Of a stretch of 64,000 bases of DNA, positions 9,088 through 18,692 are shown piece after piece. The translations under genes and the position numbers were made by a program. The notes beneath the pieces were generated by a model. That model was not told where the DNA came from and did no database searches. It saw nothing but the letters and a program-made list of their open reading frames with translations. The stretch spans positions 2,779,001-2,843,000 of the forward strand of contig NZ_CP107558.1 in NCBI RefSeq assembly GCF_026427715.1. The letters run 5' to 3'. The stretch is from Methylocystis sp. MJC1. Lineage in GTDB: Bacteria; Pseudomonadota; Alphaproteobacteria; Rhizobiales; Beijerinckiaceae. Positions within the stretch are counted from its first letter, which is position 1; each line of letters starts with the position of its first letter.

Positions 9088-11085
9088 TCAGGCAGCTATC
9101 TCAAAAACCGCAATCAACGCCAGGCGGCCGCCGCCGGAGGGATACTGATCTTGCATCGATTTGTCAATGTAAAGGTAGGTGCAAGGAGGGGCGTCAAAGC
9201 CGGTAAGGAGCTTGTCGACGACCACCAAAAGCTTCATGTTGGCGGGCTCTTTGATGAAAAGTTTCTTGGCCCATTCTTCATAGGTCTCGGTCTTTGTCAT
9301 GCCCGGCTTGGGCTCGATATTTTTGAGCAGTTCCGTGTAGGTGTTGAAAATGAACTGCTTGTCGGTTTCGGTATTGGCCCCGGTTTCCTCCAGCGTCACA
9401 TCCTTATTTTGCGGGTTGTAGGAGGTGATGACCGCGCACTTTCCCTTGAAAACTGTTTTTTGGAAAAGCGAAAAACATTTACAGGCCTCGTAAATGCTCG
9501 AGGCGACCAGGATGGCGTTACCGCGCTCGCTTGAAAGGCGCGGCTTGACGCTGAAGTCGAAAATGATGTCGCTCACAACGCGATCCATGCGTGACTTTGA
9601 ACTCAGGATCGTTTGGAGCGTGCCCCATTTCTTTTTCAGCTCGTCCTTCTGCCAGTCATTAAGGCCTTTGGTCTTGGCCTCGAACCATGCGTCAATCTTA
9701 TCCGTTGAGCCCAGCTTCTGGTCGATGTCACGCGCCTCGTAGATAAGATCGAGCACAACCTCATCCTCGACCGCTTCACTGAATTTATAGGTATGAATGT
9801 AACTGCCAAAGACTTCGAGGCTGGTGGCCCGATCCTTCTTGAGGAGAGGGGTGCCGGTGAAGCCGATGAAGACTGCGTTAGGCATTATCGCCTTCATCGC
9901 GCGATTAAGCTTGCCGCCTTGGGTGCGATGACATTCGTCGACAAAAACGAAGACTTCGCCCACCGTGGAGCTCGGCTGTGCCTCCAACTGTTTGATGAAG
10001 GCATCAAAGTCGTCGACATCTTTTTGCCCGAACTTATGAACGAGCGAGCAGAGAAGGCGCGGCTTGGCTTGGCCCAACTGGCTCAGGAGATCACGCCCAC
10101 TGTTGGTACGCTTGATCGGTTCGCCGGCCTCGGTGAAGACCCGTTCGATTTGCTTATCGAGCTCGTCGCGGTCGGTGATGATCACGACGCGTGCATGGGG
10201 ATTGTTTTCGAGGATCCATTTGGCGAGCAGCACCATGACGATGCTTTTGCCGCTGCCCTGGGTATGCCAAATGATGCCGCCCTTCTTCTCCCAAATGTAT
10301 TTTTGGGCCGCCTTGATACCAAAATACTGATGCACCCGCGGCAGCTTCTTCACGCCGCCGTCAAACAGGACAAAATCATGCATTAGCTCGATAAGCCTGT
10401 CCTTGGCGCAGAGTTTGAGGAGGTATTTGTCTAGCTTAAGACGGCTGTTGTCTTCTTCATCTTCTCTCCAAGTGAGGAAGAGCTTCTCAGGCGTCCCGAT
10501 CGTTCCGTATCTCAGGCCTTCCGTGTCGTTGCCGGCAAATACGAACTGAATGGTAGTGAAGAACCAAGCATTAAATTCAGGCAGTTGGTTCGAGAGGTTT
10601 TGCCTGATGCCATCGGCGATCGAGGCGCGACTGCGCTTCAATTCGATCACGCCGATCGCGATGCCATTGACGTAAAGTACCAAATCAGGGCGACGCTCGG
10701 CGGATCCTTTAAGGGTTACCTCCTCGGCGACCGCAAAATCGTTGTCGTGCGGCTCGTTCCAGTTGATCAGTTGAACCAGCTCAGTAACTTTTCCGGCCTC
10801 AACCTTGACCGGGACGCCATAACGCAAGAGCGCATAGACAGCCTCGTTGTTGGTATAAAGGCTCCGGCTGTGATTGTTGGCCTCGGTGCGCAGCTTGTGC
10901 AGCGCGCTGCTGATCTGCGCCGATGTGTAACCGCGACGGGCGAGAAAGTCGTTGAGGAGGTTTTCCTCGATGTTGCTATTGCCCGAACGGTCCGTCCAAT
11001 CGCCAAGATAGCGATAACCAAGCTCATTGCGAAAGAGCTCAAGAACTCGGTTTTGGGTGGCGCGTTCGGTTTTGCCAATCATCAT
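9088..11085 (-). pseudogene. hsdR: hsdR, N-terminal fragment with IS66-derived tail
   Basis: Type I restriction subunit R, the ATP-dependent translocase and nuclease of the HsdRMS complex. Native sequence runs from 11085 to 9146 (about 647 codons) and contains the nuclease core PD (133-134) and ELK (148-150), Walker A HTQGSGKS (274-281), the Walker B/DEAD-type DECHR (383-387), FTGTP (about 409-413) and LLTGFDAP. After YIDKSMQD the frame runs into the IS66 end and stops about 20 residues later. The start ATG overlaps the stop of the DUF262 gene. The missing C-terminus is at 5244-6359. The truncated product keeps the nuclease and most helicase motifs but loses the last motor motif and the docking domain, so restriction is probably lost while modification by HsdMS can continue. 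Confidence 0.92.
9146..9153. repeat. Right copy of the 8-bp target site duplication of the IS66 element
   Basis: TGATCTTG, identical to 6352-6359; together they bracket the element exactly. Confidence 0.92.
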
Positions 11086-13034
11086 GTTTGCAATTCCTGG
11101 ACAAGAATTTCAGCTTTCACGTAAGCCTTAAAATCATCGATGTTTGTGAAACAGCGGAAGCCAGCTTGGCTGGCGGCAGCGATCGTCTCCGCACCCTCGT
11201 TCAAAAGAACCGCGACCGGCTGCGTCAACTCCTCTTGCAAGCCGGTAGGCCACGCTAGATCTAAGACCGCGCGCTGCTCACCCGTCGCCTGGTCAATCAA
11301 TTCGAACGAAATTGCGCCGCGAGGTAGGTTGTGCGTTTCGATCCAATCATCCAACGCTTCGAGCTCTTCTTCCTCAGCTTCGCTGGTAATGGCTCCGATA
11401 GTTGCGCTTGCCGATGCGATCGGCTTTGAGGCTCCGGTTAACCAGCGGGTGTCGCCGTGGAGCAGCTCTTCCATGCGGCGGTTCACTTCAGCGGCGAGCA
11501 GAGCTTGACGGGCTTCAAGGAATTCGGGGAAGTGTTCAATTTTCCAGAGGCTCGCGTCGGCGGGGATCCATTGCGAGGCCAATGCGCCAGGATGGCGCTT
11601 CTCGATTTCTGGGAAATACTCTTCGGGTAGGCGATCGCTGATATTGAGGTTGGTGTCCTTGGTTAGGAAGCAGAAATTCGCAAGCGCGTTGACCTGCGGT
11701 TTTGAATATTTGCGCTTGTAGAGCTGCGCTTTCGGAAAAATATGATGCACTTCAAGGCTGCTCATTTTGCCAAGAAGGCTTGCCTTCAACGCTAGGCCTG
11801 TTCCCCAATCGCGGGCTTCGCCCATGCGGGTAAGCATGTAGAGGACTGGATAAAAACGCGCGCCGAGGCTCCAGCCGGTAAAGTGTCCAGCCTCGACACG
11901 GAGGCCGCCGTGCCACAGACGCAATTGCTCAAGGAGTTTTTCAAGACCACCATCAAGGCCTTCAAGCGCAGCCAAGTCCTGATCGATATAGCTTTCAGTC
12001 GACCCGGAAAAACGTCCCCACATGCCCGATTGGACAAACCAGAACAGGAGCTTGTCCCGTTCCTTTTCGTCCATCGGGCCTTTGCGCTGATCGAGGTAAC
12101 GAACCATTACCGGCACACCAAAACGGCCGAAAAACACTTGATCGTGATCGAGGCCGAGACGTCCGCCGATCAGATTGAGGCAGGTATCGATGTGTTTGGT
12201 GGCGCGCTTGAGAGCGTCTTGAATCTCCTCGGCGCTCTTGTCATGAAGGAACTGGAATTTAGCTTCGCCGGTCAGAACTGTATTCATCGAGCGAAGCATC
12301 CAATCCAGGTTGAAATGATAGTCGGCCTTACTCCATTCCTTGAGCTTGCCCTTCATGGCGTCACGTGCCTCAGGCCAATCGGCACAAATTTTCGCTAGGG
12401 CGAGATCGCCGTTTGAGAGCTTGGTGCCGCCGCTATTGACCTTGTTGAATATATCCACCACGACATCGAGGGTTTTGTCAGTGCCGGTGATTTCCTCGAC
12501 ATGTAGCGTTACATCGAGGACGCCCAAAAGGTGGCTGAGGCGGGCAACATAGTCGCCGATCATTGGGGCCAAGGCAGGGTCCGCGCTAAGACGCGTCACA
12601 TATCCGCTCAGGCCTGCCGTGCCTTTCCCTATCAGCTCGGTAACATCGATCCAAAGCGGGTCGCCTTGCATCTTTAAAGGCTGATAGAAAGCGAAAGTCT
12701 CCGTACCCAGATGGAACTGCAGGCCCGTGAACGCTTGCGCATTGCCATCGAAAAATTTGGGAGGACGGCCGCGCGCTACGCCATACAGTGAGGTCATCCG
12801 TTGCTGGCCATCGAGCAGCATCTTCACGATGCCCGCTGCTAGCTTGCCGTCCCCACGGTGTGCCGCCGTCTTGGACTCGGTAGCCCAAACGAGCAAGCCG
12901 CCGATCGGATGGCGCTTGTAAATCGAGTCAAAGAGACCGCGAACCTGATCGCGGTTCCAGACATAGCCGCGTTGGAATTCAGGTAGGGCCATATGGCCGC
13001 TGTCAATGTGATCGAGGATGGTGGAAATTTTCAT
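11082..13034 (-). CDS. DUF262/HNH (GmrSD-like) protein embedded in the hsd operon
   Basis: A 650-residue protein. The N-terminal DUF262 domain shows LPEFQRGYVWNRDQVRGLFDSI near residues 17-38 and the ParB/Srx-like nucleotide motif DGQQR at 75-79, followed by FNKVNSGGTKLSNGDL. A DUF1524-type HNH motif LEVHHIFPKAQLYKRK lies near 428-443. This combination is that of GmrSD/BrxU-type modification-dependent restriction enzymes, which use NTP and cut modified DNA. The C-terminal 150 residues are acidic and unassigned. The start overlaps the hsdS stop and the stop overlaps the hsdR start (ATGA type), so the gene is translationally coupled inside the operon and was presumably acquired as a fixed part of it. 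A role as a type IV partner guarding against phages with modified DNA is inference. Confidence 0.88.
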   Translation of the reverse strand: MKISTILDHIDSGHMALPEFQRGYVWNRDQVRGLFDSIYKRHPIGGLLVWATESKTAAHRGDGKLAAGIVKMLLDGQQRMTSLYGVARGRPPKFFDGNAQAFTGLQFHLGTETFAFYQPLKMQGDPLWIDVTELIGKGTAGLSGYVTRLSADPALAPMIGDYVARLSHLLGVLDVTLHVEEITGTDKTLDVVVDIFNKVNSGGTKLSNGDLALAKICADWPEARDAMKGKLKEWSKADYHFNLDWMLRSMNTVLTGEAKFQFLHDKSAEEIQDALKRATKHIDTCLNLIGGRLGLDHDQVFFGRFGVPVMVRYLDQRKGPMDEKERDKLLFWFVQSGMWGRFSGSTESYIDQDLAALEGLDGGLEKLLEQLRLWHGGLRVEAGHFTGWSLGARFYPVLYMLTRMGEARDWGTGLALKASLLGKMSSLEVHHIFPKAQLYKRKYSKPQVNALANFCFLTKDTNLNISDRLPEEYFPEIEKRHPGALASQWIPADASLWKIEHFPEFLEARQALLAAEVNRRMEELLHGDTRWLTGASKPIASASATIGAITSEAEEEELEALDDWIETHNLPRGAISFELIDQATGEQRAVLDLAWPTGLQEELTQPVAVLLNEGAETIAAASQAGFRCFTNIDDFKAYVKAEILVQELQT

Positions 13035-14302
13035 ATCAGTCGAATCCGTCCGGTCAGTAATTCTTGCATCATGCCTTGTTTGATCTCGAGGATCTTGGTG
13101 AGTTTCGATTCAAGCACGGTAATTTGAGTTTCGTAGTCGATAAGAATTTCTGTGATTGCAGCTTGCTCGCCTATCGTTGGCGGTAATGGCACCGGCAAAG
13201 CCGCATATTCCTTCCCGTTTATTCCTGGCTGCCCACTACGCATAGAATTCTCCTTTACCCAATTCCAGTAAGGCCGACTTTGCATATAAAGCGACAGGAA
13301 TTCCGGGAGGAGGCAATCGCTATTTGGGCTTAACCGTATTAGAAATCCCGCAAAAACGAGCATGCCATCAAGGGGGTTGTAAAGGTACGATTTGCCGACA
13401 CTCGCGCCGGTTCTCGCGACAGCAATGTCACCGGGCTCAAGTTCATAAGAACTACACATTGGATGGGCTACAGACGCCTTTGCTGTGTGTTCGAATTTGC
13501 CGTGCTCCGTAATGTCGGTGATTCGAAGATACGTTGGATATCGAGTATCAAAATCAGTTGCAGGTGCGTTTATGCCGTACTTGGGCGCTCTGCGGAGGCA
13601 TTTCTGGAGCGAAACCACGTCCCAATCGCTTGGAATCGTGCCAATATCCGTTTGTTTATAGCCTTCATTACGAGAAAAACTCGGTAAGCGCCTCTTCCCT
13701 GTCAGCAACTCCTGCATTGCGCCCTGTTGGAGGTCGCGCTTTTTCGCGATGAGCTTTTCAAGAGATTCGATATAACCATTCGTCGCGCTTAGGGCCGCAG
13801 CGATTGCCTCTTGTTCCTGCTTGCATGGTGGATAGGGGAACTGAAACCCTTCCATCTGCCATTTTTGGACGTGAACTAGAGCCGATGCTCCGTGCGCCCA
13901 TCCTTCAATGTAGGTTGTGAGCTGTTTCAGAGCATGAAAAAGGAAGCTCTTGTCGATCTCCGACTCGAACGCATTTATTTTCCACGTATGGTAATTAAGT
14001 AATCCGAGAGGACCGGACCAAATATGAGGTCCGAAGGAGGTGCCACGGCTGCCGGACCACGCAAAAAGCAGTTGGCCAGGCTCGATCTCGAGTTTTTTGG
14101 CGTAAGATCCGTCGAAGAAATTGAAATCATCGGATCCATTCAGATTCTGAATTCGAATGATTGGGAGGCCAGAAGTTTTCCATTCGAAAGGCTTGAAGCC
14201 CCTGCCATTGATTAGTACGCAAACGCTATCGATCCGACGCGGTTCCCAATCGTTGGGGATAACACCGACTTCGGTCTGCTTGTATCCAGGTCTTACTTCC
14301 AT
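13031..14302 (-). CDS. hsdS: Type I restriction-modification specificity subunit S
   Basis: 423 residues with two target-recognition domains in tandem, each introduced by a matching motif: GYKQTEVGVIPNDWEP at the start and GYKQTDIGTIPSDWDV near residue 215. Each ends in a coiled-coil spacer closing with MQELLTGKRRL and MQELLTGRIRLI respectively. This two-fold symmetry is standard for HsdS and implies a bipartite recognition site. It overlaps hsdM by 10 bases upstream and the DUF262 gene by 4 downstream. The target sequence cannot be read from the protein alone. Confidence 0.95.
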   Translation of the reverse strand: MEVRPGYKQTEVGVIPNDWEPRRIDSVCVLINGRGFKPFEWKTSGLPIIRIQNLNGSDDFNFFDGSYAKKLEIEPGQLLFAWSGSRGTSFGPHIWSGPLGLLNYHTWKINAFESEIDKSFLFHALKQLTTYIEGWAHGASALVHVQKWQMEGFQFPYPPCKQEQEAIAAALSATNGYIESLEKLIAKKRDLQQGAMQELLTGKRRLPSFSRNEGYKQTDIGTIPSDWDVVSLQKCLRRAPKYGINAPATDFDTRYPTYLRITDITEHGKFEHTAKASVAHPMCSSYELEPGDIAVARTGASVGKSYLYNPLDGMLVFAGFLIRLSPNSDCLLPEFLSLYMQSRPYWNWVKENSMRSGQPGINGKEYAALPVPLPPTIGEQAAITEILIDYETQITVLESKLTKILEIKQGMMQELLTGRIRLI

Positions 14303-16692
14303 GTGAATCCCATCCTTTCCAGATGGCAGTTCACTTTCTCCTCCAATTCAGAAACCAGGGTCATCAATTGGGGCGCAGTTGTCTCGTAGCGTTCAGCCAG
14401 CTGCTTGATCCGCTGAGTGAGAGCCTGACTGATGCGATCCATTTCGCCGTGAATGGCTGTGTCGAGCGCGGCGAGCCACTTATCGTCAACGACCAAAGCT
14501 TTAATTTCCGGCTCGGCCAGCTTTGGATATTTCGCAAGCGCCTTGGCGTCTAGCGCTGCCTCGGCGTCCTTAAGGCGTTTTTTGAGTCCGGCTTCTTCTT
14601 CAGCAAGCTTCAGCCATTCATTGAGTATCGCAGCCTCATCTTTAGCGTCCTTATCGCCTTTGATCTCTTTCAGCCGTGCAGTGACATTCGCCTTGTTTAT
14701 CTTGTCGATCTCCGCGAATGCAGCTTCTTCGCCACCATGTTCTTCTTCCAGTTCGGTTCGCTGCGCCTCCACGCCTTCCAGCTGCGCGGTTAGCGTTGCG
14801 ATCTCCTCTTGGTCTTTCGAGAAAAAGCGGGCGACAATGAGCGCCTTCGGGATAAGGTCACAGGTCCAACCCTTGTCCCTTTCCTTGCCCTTCTTATCGG
14901 TCTCGATAATCCGGTAGGTCTCGGCTTTCCAACCGTCGGCGGAAATCAGATAGCAGTCGTCCTGCATCACCGTGGCCCAGTAATCCATGAGATGCTGGTA
15001 GACCGCGTATTTGTCGATAAGTGGCTTGTCAGCGTAGTGCGCCAGCAAATCCTCGGAGAGTTCCTCGATCAGCTCTTTCGGGTGGAAGCCAGGCTCTAAA
15101 TCTTTGAGGAGCGCCGCGCTCTTGTCTCGCCATTCGACAAAGTGCGAGTTCATATCCGCGATGAAGGCGCTGAATTGTGGATGGTTGTAAATCGTGGATT
15201 TGATCGCGGATTTGTCGACCGCAAGGTCAACATAGCCGGGGCGATTGTCCTTGAAGAGAGCCTTGCGAAGATCGGGACAAACCTTCCAGTAGCGACCCAG
15301 CGCATCGATGTCGCGCTGCGGAACGCCGCCGCGCAAATGTGCCTCAATATCCTGGAGGTCCTCTTCCTGCTGGCTATCGATATAGCGCGGCAGGTTGAGA
15401 TTGAACTCGTTTTTCTCGATCTCTGCAAAAGAGACCATGCGGCTGTATTTCGGAATTTCCAGCTGCCGCGAAAAGGCGTCAACGATTTGGTGCATATCCT
15501 GCGCCCGCAAACGGTTTTTGGGTCCGTCTTTCATGAAGCCTTGGCTGGCATCAATCATGTAAATGCCCTTACGGGCAGCAGCCTCGGCTTTGTCGACCAC
15601 CACGATGCAGGCGGGAATGCCGGTTCCATAAAAGAGGTTAGCCGGCAGGCCGATAATGCCCTTGATATAGCCTTTTCGTACGAGGTTGCGCCGAATGTCC
15701 GCTTCGACATTGCCGCGGAACAGGACGCCATGCGGCAAAATGCATGCGCCGCGACCTGTGCTTTTTAGCGACCGGACGATATGCAGTAGGTAGGCGTAGT
15801 CGCCCTGCTTTGCCGGCGGCACACCGAAAGATTCAAAGCGTTGGTAATCGTCGTCGGCCGGGTCAAATCCGGTGCTCCAGCGTTTGTCCGAAAAAGGCGG
15901 ATTAGCGACGACAAAATCAAAACTCTTGAGAGCGTCGCCATCCTTGAATTTCGGGTCGGCGAGGGTATTGCCCTGCACGATCAGTGCAGTCGGATTGTTG
16001 TGGAGGATCATGTTCATGCGAGCGAGACTGCTCGTCGCTGAATCTTTCTCCTGCCCATAGAGGGTTACGGCGGTGCCGGCTTCGTGGCCAACTTTTAGGA
16101 GCAGCGAGCCCGAGCCGCAGGTTGGATCGTAAACCGTCGTCGCGGCGCTGGTCTTGGCTTCATGGATGCCAATGATCTGTGCGATGACGCGGCTTACTTC
16201 GGCAGGCGTGTAGAATTGGCCCTTGCTCTTGCCGCTTTCAGTCGCGAAATGCCGCATGAGATATTCGTAGGCGTCACCCAGAATGTCGTCGCCGTCGGCC
16301 CGATTCTTCGAAAAGTCGAGCGCCTTGTTCTCGAAAATAGCTATCAGGTTCGTGAGTCGGTCGACCATTTCCTTGCCACTGCCAAGCTTATTGGCATCGG
16401 CAAAGTCCGGCATGTCAGACAGCTTATTGGCGTCAGCGAGGGGGGTGATGATCTTTTTATTGATTTGGTCGCCGATATCGCTCTTGCCTTTGAGCGCGAC
16501 CATATCTTTAAAGCTCGCCCCTTCGGGAATAGTAATCGGCGCGAAAGGCTGCCCGGCATATTTATCGCTGACGTATTTTATGAAGAGGAGGACGAGGACG
16601 TAATCCTTATACTGGCTCGCATCCATACCTCCACGGAGTTCATCACAGCTCGACCACAGCGAAGAATAGAGTTCAGATTTTTTAATTGCCAT
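14293..16692 (-). CDS. hsdM: Type I restriction-modification DNA methyltransferase subunit M
   Basis: A 799-residue N6-adenine methyltransferase. It has an N-terminal HsdM helical domain (YKDYVLVLLFIKYVSDKY), the SAM-binding motif DPTCGSGSLL near residues 190-199 and the catalytic NPPF near 262-265. GQFYTPAEVSRVIAQI precedes motif I as usual. The C-terminal 200 residues form a charged coiled-coil that lengthens it beyond the common 500-residue HsdM; this long form is typical of the subtype paired with HsdR of about 1000 residues. It is the first gene of the operon; the promoter should lie in 16693-17224. Confidence 0.95.
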   Translation of the reverse strand: MAIKKSELYSSLWSSCDELRGGMDASQYKDYVLVLLFIKYVSDKYAGQPFAPITIPEGASFKDMVALKGKSDIGDQINKKIITPLADANKLSDMPDFADANKLGSGKEMVDRLTNLIAIFENKALDFSKNRADGDDILGDAYEYLMRHFATESGKSKGQFYTPAEVSRVIAQIIGIHEAKTSAATTVYDPTCGSGSLLLKVGHEAGTAVTLYGQEKDSATSSLARMNMILHNNPTALIVQGNTLADPKFKDGDALKSFDFVVANPPFSDKRWSTGFDPADDDYQRFESFGVPPAKQGDYAYLLHIVRSLKSTGRGACILPHGVLFRGNVEADIRRNLVRKGYIKGIIGLPANLFYGTGIPACIVVVDKAEAAARKGIYMIDASQGFMKDGPKNRLRAQDMHQIVDAFSRQLEIPKYSRMVSFAEIEKNEFNLNLPRYIDSQQEEDLQDIEAHLRGGVPQRDIDALGRYWKVCPDLRKALFKDNRPGYVDLAVDKSAIKSTIYNHPQFSAFIADMNSHFVEWRDKSAALLKDLEPGFHPKELIEELSEDLLAHYADKPLIDKYAVYQHLMDYWATVMQDDCYLISADGWKAETYRIIETDKKGKERDKGWTCDLIPKALIVARFFSKDQEEIATLTAQLEGVEAQRTELEEEHGGEEAAFAEIDKINKANVTARLKEIKGDKDAKDEAAILNEWLKLAEEEAGLKKRLKDAEAALDAKALAKYPKLAEPEIKALVVDDKWLAALDTAIHGEMDRISQALTQRIKQLAERYETTAPQLMTLVSELEEKVNCHLERMGFTWK

Positions 16693-17182
16693 TGGACCGG
16701 GCTTTGTTTTTGAACAGGTTTATGGTGATTCCGAGATGCGCAGCTTAGCGAGCAGAAGGGGCTTTGTGAATCTGCTTGTGCACGCGAGGGGAACCGCCAG
16801 AGCCAAGGACGTGGCGGGCGACAGCCTGGGCACTTTACCGGCGTCTCTCACTTCGCATTTGCCTCACCTAGCGAAGGGGAGCCCATGGCGGTAGAGGAGA
16901 GTCGGGACGCGAATGCAGCGCTTGATCCACCTCGTGGAGGTGATCGACACGGCCCACCTCACCGACCTCCAAAAAAACTGCAAACCTTAGATCATTGGCC
17001 GCCTGGCGCTTCATCATAAATGAGGCCCCCGGTCTGTCGCTCGGATACCACAAAAATATCTGGTTAAAAAATCTTCACGATAAAAAAATTGAACGACTTC
17101 CCTAGAAATGGGAACTAATACCCAAGAATGAGCAGCTTAATGCCTTGTAAACCAAGCATTCCGCTGATTAGTTTCGGCGTCC
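16693..17182. other. Divergent intergenic region between hsdM and the nucleotidyltransferase gene
   Basis: About 490 bases with no credible gene; the few short frames are of atypical composition. The right 150 bases are AT-rich and must contain the promoter of the rightward gene. The left part should hold the hsd operon promoter. I see no terminator-like hairpin. Confidence 0.5.
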
Positions 17183-17213
17183 ATCCATACAATCATTTTC
17201 ATATTGCATGGAT
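17183..17213. promoter_or_regulatory. Inverted repeat abutting the ribosome binding site (candidate operator)
   Basis: Arms ATCCATACAAT (17183-17193) and ATTGCATGGAT (17203-17213) match with one mismatch across a 9-base spacer. The right arm touches the AGGA ribosome binding site of the gene starting at 17225, a position suited to repression or translational control. Confidence 0.5.
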
Positions 17214-17224
17214 AGGAATTTCAT

Positions 17225-17932
17225 ATGACGGAACATTTTGTTTTAGACCATGAAAAGATTACGAACGCTTTGAGTGAGCTTGGATCAATCATCGGTGCAA
17301 CGCTTCAGCGTAGCGTGACCGTCAGGATATATGGGGGAAGCGCGCTCATCCTTGCCTCCAATTTTCGCCGCACTACATTCGATATCGATTTTATCGGAAA
17401 CAAAATCCGGCCTGTCCCGCAGCTATTGAAAGACACAAGAAGAGATAGTCCAGAAAATGATTTTCTGGTCGCCGCTGCTGAAATCGTCGGCAAGAAATTC
17501 GGTTACAAGGAAGGGTGGTTCAATTATCAGGTGGCGAGAACGATTAGCGGTGCTTTTGATCATCACGACTTGGCCCACCATGAGCCGGTTGGACGCTTCC
17601 CGGAAACGGGGCATGGCCTTGAGGTGCACGTTCCATCCCTCGATTATATTTTGGCCATGAAGCTGCAGGCTCAGCGCATTAAGCCTGCTGAAGAGTATAA
17701 AGATTTGAGGGACTTAATATGCTTAACGCGGATCAAGGGGGATGAAATCAAAAACCCCGACGATCTTATCGAAATTCATGCTAGGTTTTACAGACCCCGC
17801 CAACGGCGCATGGATTTTGAGGATAGAATTGAACAGCTTTGGGAACATCATATTACGGGAAAGGTCCCTGTGGCTGTCCGACGCGCCGGAATCCCCGCAG
17901 CGCCGCGATACCTTGGCTATGGTCGCTCATGA
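17225..17932 (+). CDS. DUF6036-like nucleotidyltransferase-fold protein (AbiEii-type toxin superfamily)
   Basis: 235 residues with the start of a polymerase-beta-type nucleotidyltransferase fold: YGGSALIL near residues 36-43, then TTFDIDFIG near 50-58, matching the G-G-S...D-x-D signature. YILAMKLQAQR and EYKDLRDLICL further on match the AbiEii/DUF6036 helical part. AGGA sits 7 bases before the ATG. The next gene starts inside the last 14 bases of this one, so the pair is probably one operon. AbiEii-type proteins are toxins of type IV toxin-antitoxin systems that modify tRNA or other targets. Here the usual AbiEi winged-helix antitoxin is not seen, so the toxin role is inference. Confidence 0.7.
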   Translation: MTEHFVLDHEKITNALSELGSIIGATLQRSVTVRIYGGSALILASNFRRTTFDIDFIGNKIRPVPQLLKDTRRDSPENDFLVAAAEIVGKKFGYKEGWFNYQVARTISGAFDHHDLAHHEPVGRFPETGHGLEVHVPSLDYILAMKLQAQRIKPAEEYKDLRDLICLTRIKGDEIKNPDDLIEIHARFYRPRQRRMDFEDRIEQLWEHHITGKVPVAVRRAGIPAAPRYLGYGRS

Positions 17933-18482
17933 GCATATGTCGGGTATCCGCGATATCAGCTTAGGCATTTTTACTTTCATCGACACCGTATATCGCCAAG
18001 CGCTTTTTGTGCCGGTGGCTTGCTATGAAAACGGCATTGGCACGCGCGAGGAATGGGGCTCTCTTTCTGAGGATCAATTCCTAGCTTACTTCCGGCTAAA
18101 TGTTCCGGAAGATGGGAAAGAATTCTTGCGCGAGAAGTTTAGGGAACGTCCGGTAATAAGCGAATTGAGGACCAGGATTCATTTTGCCGCGATGACACAT
18201 CATTTCCATCGGATTTTCGGATTAGGACCATCCCCTGAATGGACGGAAAGCCCCGATCTGAAAGCGGCTAAGCTCTACGATATTAAGCCGCTCATCAACC
18301 GCCCAATCAGCTGGGCCATGAGAGACCCCGAGGAGAGGATCGCCCATTTCAGCAATCTCGATGCAGCGCGCTACGCCGTAAAGGAAGGAGCCTTGAATCT
18401 CCTTGATCAAGGCCGACATGGCGATGTTGGCCGTCTTATCCTTGAAGGCATGAAACGCGCTAATGGGCTTACCCTTCCGTGA
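17919..18482 (+). CDS. Unknown protein translationally linked to the nucleotidyltransferase gene
   Basis: About 187 residues, starting MVAHEHMSGIRDIS and ending MKRANGLTLP. The reading frame is open for another 59 codons upstream, inside the preceding gene, but those residues are a shadow of it. I took the first ATG in the overlap (17919); an ATG at 17937, after the upstream stop, is the alternative. The protein looks soluble and mixed alpha/beta, with no motif I recognise. Tight coupling to the nucleotidyltransferase suggests a functional pair (antitoxin, cofactor or co-effector), but nothing in the residues proves this. Confidence 0.6.
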   Translation: MVAHEHMSGIRDISLGIFTFIDTVYRQALFVPVACYENGIGTREEWGSLSEDQFLAYFRLNVPEDGKEFLREKFRERPVISELRTRIHFAAMTHHFHRIFGLGPSPEWTESPDLKAAKLYDIKPLINRPISWAMRDPEERIAHFSNLDAARYAVKEGALNLLDQGRHGDVGRLILEGMKRANGLTLP

Positions 18483-18692
18483 TTAGCTTGCAGCTGCAAA
18501 AATGGGCGGCTCTAAAAGACTGAATTAACGCCACCCTCCTCTGTTAGAGTGAGCTACGGCCATATGCGCCCTTTCCTTTTATCAGACAGACGCCGAAGAG
18601 GTCCGGTCAGGCATCGAGCCGATAGAAGCGGGCCGTATTGCACGCCGATCGGTTCGGCGAAATGAGAATGAGTTCGCCACTGGCAGAGACGA

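Larger units (their letters stand above)
6360..9145 (-). mobile_element. IS66-family insertion sequence, 2786 bp, inserted in hsdR
   Basis: A complete IS66-type element carrying tnpA, tnpB, tnpC and a small fourth gene, all reading leftward. The ends are imperfect inverted repeats. Left end: GTAGCCATCCGGCG, then TAGGCCGC. Right end on the opposite strand: GTATCCCTCCGGCG, then GCGGCCGC. Both start with GTA. It is flanked by the duplication TGATCTTG at 6352-6359 and 9146-9153. All three transposition genes look intact, so the copy may be active or recent. The element truncates hsdR after codon 647 (about 64% of the protein) and adds about 19 IS-encoded residues before a stop at 9088. Confidence 0.93.

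Noticed and set aside
17742..17918. Upstream extension of the second gene of the nucleotidyltransferase pair
   Set aside because: It lies wholly inside the first gene in another frame, and its residues look like a shadow; the ATGs at 17919 or 17937 are better starts.
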